The notes beneath the pieces were generated by a model. It did not search any database, was not told where the DNA came from, and worked only from the letters and a program-made list of their open reading frames with translations. A stretch of DNA of 28,853 nt from an uncultured Bacteroidales bacterium (lineage in GTDB: Bacteria > Bacteroidota > Bacteroidia > Bacteroidales > Bacteroidaceae): positions 1 through 28,853 of the forward strand of contig CALGJF010000013.1 of the NCBI GenBank assembly GCA_937914945.1, written 5' to 3'. Position 1 is the first letter of the stretch. Every line of letters starts with the position of its first letter. The translations under genes and the position numbers were made by a program. This document shows, piece after piece, positions 24,450 through 28,853 of this stretch.

Positions 24450-26021
24450 ATGACAATGAATGAGAATACGAAAAAAACAGCGGTGATTGTGGGTGCAGGC
24501 CCTGCCGGCCTCACCGCTGCATATGAACTGCTGAAAACAGATAATGTTACCCCTGTGGTGCTGGAAGCGACCTCTGTCATTGGTGGAATATCCCAAACCG
24601 TAAATTTCGACGGTAACCGCATGGATATAGGCGGGCATCGTTTCTTTTCAAAAAACGATAAAGTGATGAGTTGGTGGCGCGAGGTAATGCCATTGCAAGC
24701 TGCCCCCGCACTCGACGAACTGCTTTTGGGTGCGCAAGATAGCGATGCGCAGCCATCGCCACAAGAGACCGACCGCGTTATGTTGCGCCGCCGCAGGGTT
24801 TCGCGCATATTCTTCCTTCGCAAGTTCTTCCCCTATCCGATATCTTTAACAGTTGCAACGCTTGCCAAGTTGGGGCTTTGGCGTACTATAAAGGCGGGTT
24901 GTGGCTACATTGCGGCCAAGATGCATCGCCTGCCCGAAACATCGTTGGAGAATTTCTATATAAATCGTTTTGGCAAGCCGTTATACAAATTGTTTTTTGA
25001 GGATTATACCCGCAAGGTGTGGGGCTTGCATCCATCGCGTCTTGGTGCCGACTGGGGCAGCCAGCGAGTCAAAGGATTGTCGGTATCGACTGTTCTTAAA
25101 AATGCCATTCTAAAACCTTTCCGCTCCGGCGGAATGGAGCAGAAGAGTGTGGAAACATCGCTCATCGAGGAGTTTCTCTATCCCAAATACGGCCCCGGGC
25201 AGTTGTGGGAGTGTGTGGCTGCCGATATTGTGGAGAAGGGTGGTATTCTGCAAAAGGAGTGTTGCGTTGAAAAGGTGAATGTGGAGAATGGCAGGGTGGT
25301 GTCGGTTGTGTATCGTGCTGCCGATGGTTCCTTGCACACGCAAGAGTGCGATTATCTCTTCTCTTCCATGCCACTAAAAGAGCTTGTTCCCGCATTGCAG
25401 GGCGTCCGAGTGCCGCAGCAGGTGGCGCAGGTTGCCGAAACGCTCCCCTACAGGGATTTCATAACCGTGGGGCTGCTTGTCGATAGTATGAAGATAAAGA
25501 ACCACACCAAGCTACGCACCTATGCCTCTCGTGTGCCCGACACTTGGATATATATACAGGAACGCGATGTAAAAGTGGGGCGTTTGCAGGTGTTCAATAA
25601 TTGGTCGCCATATATGGTTGCCGACTACAAAAACACAATATTCCTCGGCCTTGAATATTTCTGTAACGAGGGTGATGAACTATGGCAAATGGGCGAACAG
25701 GATTTTATATCTATGGCTATTGACGAACTCGAAAAGATTGACATCATTGATGCCTCTGCCGTTAAAAAGGCCCACTTGGTGAAGATGAAAAAGGCCTATC
25801 CCGCCTATCACGGCAGCTATTACAATCTTGACGTGGTGCGCGATTTCCTCGGCGGTATTGATAATCTATATTGCATAGGGCGCAATGGTCAGCATCGTTA
25901 TAATAATATGGATCACTCCATGCTCACCGCCTTTGCGGCTGTGGATTCAATTATTCATGGCGCACCGGCGCAGGCTGTGTGGGAGGTAAACAGCGACGAT
26001 GAGTATCACGAGGAAAAATAA
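24450..26021 (+). CDS. FAD-dependent oxidoreductase of the HemY/UDP-galactopyranose-mutase-like group
   Basis: The 523-residue protein has a Rossmann dinucleotide motif at its N-terminus (VIVGAGPAGLTAAYEL; G15, G17, G20) and the next FAD contact VVLEATSVIGGISQT. It then shows GGHRFFSK, a signature of the amine-oxidase/protoporphyrinogen-oxidase superfamily (COG1232-like). The middle holds EDYTRKVWGLHPSRLGADW, and the C-terminal FAD-binding segment reads CIGRNGQHRYNNMDHSMLTAF. This last motif resembles UDP-galactopyranose-mutase-like proteins found in cell-surface glycan clusters. The substrate is not known. ATG 24450 is chosen over TTG 24429 because it leaves a normal leader; ATG 24456 is an alternative. 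The Nudix gene follows after 29 bases. Confidence 0.85.
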   Translation: MTMNENTKKTAVIVGAGPAGLTAAYELLKTDNVTPVVLEATSVIGGISQTVNFDGNRMDIGGHRFFSKNDKVMSWWREVMPLQAAPALDELLLGAQDSDAQPSPQETDRVMLRRRRVSRIFFLRKFFPYPISLTVATLAKLGLWRTIKAGCGYIAAKMHRLPETSLENFYINRFGKPLYKLFFEDYTRKVWGLHPSRLGADWGSQRVKGLSVSTVLKNAILKPFRSGGMEQKSVETSLIEEFLYPKYGPGQLWECVAADIVEKGGILQKECCVEKVNVENGRVVSVVYRAADGSLHTQECDYLFSSMPLKELVPALQGVRVPQQVAQVAETLPYRDFITVGLLVDSMKIKNHTKLRTYASRVPDTWIYIQERDVKVGRLQVFNNWSPYMVADYKNTIFLGLEYFCNEGDELWQMGEQDFISMAIDELEKIDIIDASAVKKAHLVKMKKAYPAYHGSYYNLDVVRDFLGGIDNLYCIGRNGQHRYNNMDHSMLTAFAAVDSIIHGAPAQAVWEVNSDDEYHEEK

Positions 26022-26050
26022 TCATTACATCATATTTTAATGCCAACCTG

Positions 26051-26563
26051 ATGAGAAAAGATAACAGCGCAGAGCTCTTTCCCATAGTGGACGAAGAGGG
26101 TAATATTGTTGGTCGTGCTACGCGAGGCGAGTGCCATAACGGTAGCAAACAGCTGCATCCGGTGGTACATCTGCATCTGTTCGACGAGCAAGGCAGGCTC
26201 TTTTTGCAACAACGCCCATTGTGGAAGGATATACAGCCGGGAAAGTGGGATACTGCTGTGGGTGGGCACATCGATTATGGCGAGGATGTAGCGTCGGCAT
26301 TGTGTCGCGAGGCACGCGAGGAACTTGGTATCGTGGGCTTTGAACCGCGTTTCTTGTTGAAGTATGTTTTTGAGAGTGAGCGCGAAAGGGAGCTTGTATA
26401 TGTGTTCAGCACCACATACGCCGGTGAGGTGCGCCCAAGCGACGAATTGGACGGCGGTCGTTTCTGGTCATTGACCGAGATTGAGGCGGCTGTGGGGCAG
26501 GGGGTACTTACACCCAATTTTGAACAGGAATTTATAAAATTAAAAGCATACTTAATCAAATAA
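26051..26563 (+). CDS. Nudix hydrolase, IPP-isomerase-like/YfcD-like subgroup
   Basis: The 170-residue protein has a complete Nudix box: G72-x5-E78-x7-REAREELGI (86-94), which coordinates Mg2+ for pyrophosphate bond hydrolysis. The N-terminal part (LFPIVDEEGNIVGRATRGEC, then LHPVVHLHLFDEQGRLFLQQ) matches the subgroup around E. coli YfcD and resembles isopentenyl-diphosphate isomerase in layout. Nudix enzymes cleave nucleoside-diphosphate-linked compounds, but the substrate here cannot be deduced. It lies between the oxidoreductase (29 bases) and exchanger (13 bases) genes on the same strand, so all three are probably one transcript. Confidence 0.9.
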   Translation: MRKDNSAELFPIVDEEGNIVGRATRGECHNGSKQLHPVVHLHLFDEQGRLFLQQRPLWKDIQPGKWDTAVGGHIDYGEDVASALCREAREELGIVGFEPRFLLKYVFESERERELVYVFSTTYAGEVRPSDELDGGRFWSLTEIEAAVGQGVLTPNFEQEFIKLKAYLIK

Positions 26564-26576
26564 ATTTTTTTTTATC

Positions 26577-27530
26577 ATGATATTATCAATAATTGAATTT
26601 GTTGCGGGCATAGTGCTTGTGATACTTGGTGCCGACTGGCTCACAAAAGGGGCATCGGATCTGGCTCGTCGCTTTAACATGAGCGAGCTTTTGATTGGTT
26701 TTACCATTGTTGCCATTGGTACATCGTTGCCCGAGCTTGTAATAAGCCTTGGCTCTGCAATCAGGGGCAGTTCGGGTATTGCGCTTGGCAATGTCATAGG
26801 CAGTAATATCTTTAACAGTCTTTTGATATTGGGTGTGGCAGCGCTTATAGCTCCCATAACATTCAGCCCCAAAATGCCGTCGCGCGAGATACCGTTTAAT
26901 CTGCTGGCCGCGGTGGCACTCACCCTTGTGTCGGGCAGCATGCTTGCGGGTGGTGCCGATGGCGAGTATATTACACGCTATGGCGGTTTGCTGTTGCTCT
27001 GTTTCCTTGCTGTGTTCATTCGCTACACATTCACCATAACCAACGACGATGCCGCAGGGGAAGAGCATGTTCCTGTATCGGTGGGTAAAATCCTGCTGTT
27101 TATAGCCGGTGGTCTTGTGGCCCTTATTTTCGGTGGTAACATATTTGTAGATGGAGCCACTGCGCTTGCCCGTGTGCTTGGTCTTTCCGAGGCTGTCATA
27201 GGTATTACCATTGTGTCGGCCGGTAGTTCGTTGCCCGAACTTGCAGTGTCGGTTAATGCGGCGCGCAAAGGAAATGTGGGTATTGCGCTTGGCAATGTGC
27301 TTGGCAGCAATATACTCAATGTCTTCTTTATACTTGGTTGCAGCGCGGCTATCACACCTATCTCGCTTCAAGGCTTCAGCTTCGTCGATTACTATGTGCT
27401 CATAGGTTCGTCGCTGCTCATATATGCTGTAACACGCTATGGCGGCAAGAGTGTCATTACCCGTTGGGAGGGTGCTTTGCTTGTTATTGCCTATGTGGCA
27501 TATACGGCATACCTGATATGCCGCGCATAG
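26577..27530 (+). CDS. Calcium/sodium antiporter, CaCA family (YrbG-like)
   Basis: It is a 317-residue inner-membrane protein with about ten hydrophobic helices and the two inverted alpha-repeats that define the CaCA superfamily. The first repeat has GTSLPELVIS (48-57) with GNVIGSNIFN (71-80). The second has GSSLPELAVS (216-225) with GNVLGSNILN. The Glu residues E53 and E221 are the expected ion ligands. It should exchange Ca2+ for Na+ or H+. It is the last gene of the plus-strand unit, and only one base separates its stop from that of the convergent gene. Confidence 0.93.
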   Translation: MILSIIEFVAGIVLVILGADWLTKGASDLARRFNMSELLIGFTIVAIGTSLPELVISLGSAIRGSSGIALGNVIGSNIFNSLLILGVAALIAPITFSPKMPSREIPFNLLAAVALTLVSGSMLAGGADGEYITRYGGLLLLCFLAVFIRYTFTITNDDAAGEEHVPVSVGKILLFIAGGLVALIFGGNIFVDGATALARVLGLSEAVIGITIVSAGSSLPELAVSVNAARKGNVGIALGNVLGSNILNVFFILGCSAAITPISLQGFSFVDYYVLIGSSLLIYAVTRYGGKSVITRWEGALLVIAYVAYTAYLICRA

Positions 27531-27531
27531 T

Positions 27532-28332
27532 TCAGACAGATATTTTGTGGCTTTTTCCTTCCAATAAGAGTATATAAATGCCCTTCTCCAATCCCTCGAT
27601 GTGGTCGGTAATCCCATGAAAAATTATTTTACCGCTCATGTCGAGGATTGTTATATCTGTTTTGCGCCCCAAAGTGATGCAATCCCCACCGATACTTATT
27701 GTAGGCTCTTCCTCCTCGTCTGCAATCTCCTCAATGCTTGTCGTATCCCATTCGGTAATGGTTATTTTGGCTGTGGCCGAGTAGGTGCCTGTGCTCACTG
27801 TTATGTAGGCAGTCCCGGCTGAATGTGCTGTTATGTGCCCTTGCAATCCATCGCCCATTACACTGACAATATCGTTGTCGGACGATGTCCATCTGTATGT
27901 ACCACTGCTTCCGGTGATTGTTGCCTGCAAGGTGTGTCGCTCGCCGGTTTCCAGCTCCACTTCGTTTTGTCTCAATGATATGCTTGTGGGGCCGTTAGGT
28001 ACAATCTTTATGCTGTGGGCGGCATAGTATTTGTCGCCATAGTGTCCATTCATGTTGAATGTTACGGTTTGTTGCACGGAGATGGCATTTGTAACCTTTT
28101 TGGCTTTTACGTAGCAGTGGTCCCACGAGTAACTCACAACCTCAAGGTAGAGAGCATTTACCGACCAATCGCCGCGCTTGCTTGTGGCGCGGTTCAGTAA
28201 AGTGCGTCCTGTTGAGGGAATTTGCAGTTTAATAACTTCGCCCACTTTGACGGTGTAGCGTTGAATCTCATCGGCATTAACTGACAATGTACTTGTAATA
28301 GCAATGATAAATGAAAATAAAAAGTTTCGCAT
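27532..28332 (-). CDS. Secreted Big2-like protein with T9SS-like C-terminal tail
   Basis: The 266-residue protein has a signal peptide (MRNFLFSFIIAITSTLSVNA). An N-terminal beta-rich region (about 24-112) has no family I recognise. A bacterial Ig-like Big2 domain follows (about 115-193; ISLRQNEVELETGERHTLQA; ITAHSAGTAYITVS), then an acidic linker (EEIADEEEE). The last about 58 residues (ITILDMSGKIIFHG, GLEKGIYILLLEG, SHKISV) resemble the Por-secretion/type A sorting domain of type IX secretion cargo. Whether this organism has a type IX system cannot be told from the window. It is probably exported to the cell surface. It stands alone, divergent from the next gene and convergent with the exchanger gene. 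Confidence 0.8.
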   Translation of the reverse strand: MRNFLFSFIIAITSTLSVNADEIQRYTVKVGEVIKLQIPSTGRTLLNRATSKRGDWSVNALYLEVVSYSWDHCYVKAKKVTNAISVQQTVTFNMNGHYGDKYYAAHSIKIVPNGPTSISLRQNEVELETGERHTLQATITGSSGTYRWTSSDNDIVSVMGDGLQGHITAHSAGTAYITVSTGTYSATAKITITEWDTTSIEEIADEEEEPTISIGGDCITLGRKTDITILDMSGKIIFHGITDHIEGLEKGIYILLLEGKSHKISV

Positions 28333-28469
28333 GGTTACTTGTTTTGTAATAATGAGTATCTTATCGCATCAAGTCTATCAGCGAGTGCCTGTTTTTTCTA
28401 TAATGGCCAATTTGTCTGTTATTTGCAAAAAGAACTGGAATGAACTAATATTAAATGAGTAAAATGATA

Positions 28470-28477
28470 TATCTTTG
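28470..28477 (+). promoter_or_regulatory. -7 box upstream of the cohesin-like gene
   Basis: TATCTTTG (28470-28477) is an exact match to the Bacteroidetes -7 box. No TTG is found at the usual distance upstream. It would give a leader of about 75 bases to the ATG at 28557. Confidence 0.55.
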
Positions 28478-28556
28478 TAAAAAAAATTACCTATTCGGGT
28501 GTATTGTATTGCATTTTATGGCTGATAACCGAAATTAATTATTAACTATTAAATAT

Positions 28557-28853
28557 ATGCGCATGAATAATCTTTACACAAAAATTATTTTTACAACCAT
28601 TTTGATGTTTTTTACATCCATGAGTTACGCACAGCTCCGCCTCTACATTGATCCCTTTGAGATAAATGCCGGCGAAGAGAAAGAGATACTTGTAAACCTC
28701 AGTAACCCCGGTACCGAGATAACCGCGGTAGAGTTTGACCTCTTCTTGCCCGAGGGCCTCGAAGTGGTGAGCGACGAATACGGCTACTACATCCTCCCCG
28801 GCAGCCGCACCCCCAACAAGCGTAACCCCCACGCAGTATCGGGCGACCTCCTT
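28557..28853 (+). CDS. Secreted protein with cohesin-like N-terminal domain, 3' end outside the window
   Basis: An open frame runs from ATG 28557 (or ATG 28563, two codons later) to the right edge, 99 codons. It starts with a signal peptide (core TKIIFTTILMFFTSMSYA, cleavage before QLRLYI). The mature part reads LYIDPFEINAGEEKEILVNL, then SNPGTEITAVEFDLFLPEGL. This is the first strand pattern of cohesin-type domains found in many Bacteroidales surface proteins with leucine-rich or dockerin-like partners. The rest of the protein and its function are not visible. Confidence 0.75.
   Translation, partial: MRMNNLYTKIIFTTILMFFTSMSYAQLRLYIDPFEINAGEEKEILVNLSNPGTEITAVEFDLFLPEGLEVVSDEYGYYILPGSRTPNKRNPHAVSGDLL

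Noticed and set aside
26586..27617. 343-codon open frame on the minus strand across the exchanger gene
   Set aside because: The opposite strand encodes a clear CaCA transporter with both alpha-repeats. The antisense product is Thr/His/Lys-rich without motifs and also overlaps the end of the Big2-like gene.
1..28853. CRISPR arrays, tRNA/rRNA genes, insertion sequences, phage or conjugation genes
   Set aside because: The non-coding gaps are short, with no regular direct repeats, no cloverleaf-like or CCA-ended segments, and no transposase or integrase motifs. The window reads as ordinary chromosome.

Overview
The window looks like a chromosomal segment of a member of the Bacteroidales (Bacteroidota), probably a host-associated, gut- or mouth-type organism. 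Three things point there. Upstream regions repeatedly carry the Bacteroidetes -7 promoter box TAnnTTTG, in two cases with a TTG at -33. The protein set is typical of the order: a long SecA with a C-terminal zinc motif, a thiamine OMR-PnuT-TPK operon, a GH110 lipoprotein, and modular surface proteins. Purine-rich Shine-Dalgarno sites are weak or absent. The genus cannot be decided by eye.

Layout from left to right. Positions 1-2239 (minus) hold most of a large secreted modular protein that runs off the left edge. Positions 2240-2790 are non-coding and contain an imperfect inverted-repeat element, a possible distant promoter and a strong terminator. Positions 2791-9335 (minus) form one tripartite efflux operon in transcription order: TetR-type regulator, TolC-like channel, lipoprotein adaptor, HAE1-type RND pump, and a small PII-like protein. 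A promoter containing a perfect 12-6-12 inverted repeat sits at its head and a terminator at its end. Positions 9491-13249 (minus) carry secA and a small acidic protein of unknown function. Positions 13488-16940 (plus) carry a GH110 alpha-1,3-galactosidase-like lipoprotein and an unusually long RluA-type pseudouridine synthase.

Positions 16934-20599 (minus) form a thiamine uptake operon: promoter, TPP riboswitch, TonB-dependent receptor, PnuT-type inner-membrane transporter and thiamine pyrophosphokinase. Together these would bring thiamine across the outer membrane, then the inner membrane, and trap it as TPP, with TPP shutting the operon down. Positions 20638-22002 (minus) encode a YihY/BrkB-family membrane protein. 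Positions 22265-24194 (plus) are groES-groEL, closed by a perfect palindromic hairpin. Positions 24450-27530 (plus) are a three-gene unit: a FAD-dependent oxidoreductase of the UDP-galactopyranose-mutase/HemY type, a Nudix hydrolase and a Na+/Ca2+ exchanger-family protein. Positions 27532-28332 (minus) encode a secreted Big2-like protein with a tail resembling a type IX secretion signal. Divergent from it, a cohesin-like secreted protein starts at 28557 and runs off the right edge.

The observations I rate most worth following are the PII-like protein that ends the RND efflux operon and lacks the canonical ATP-binding B-loop, the operator/leaderless-start arrangement in front of tetR, and the large N-terminal extension of the RluA protein. 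No tRNA, rRNA, CRISPR array, insertion sequence or phage gene was seen.
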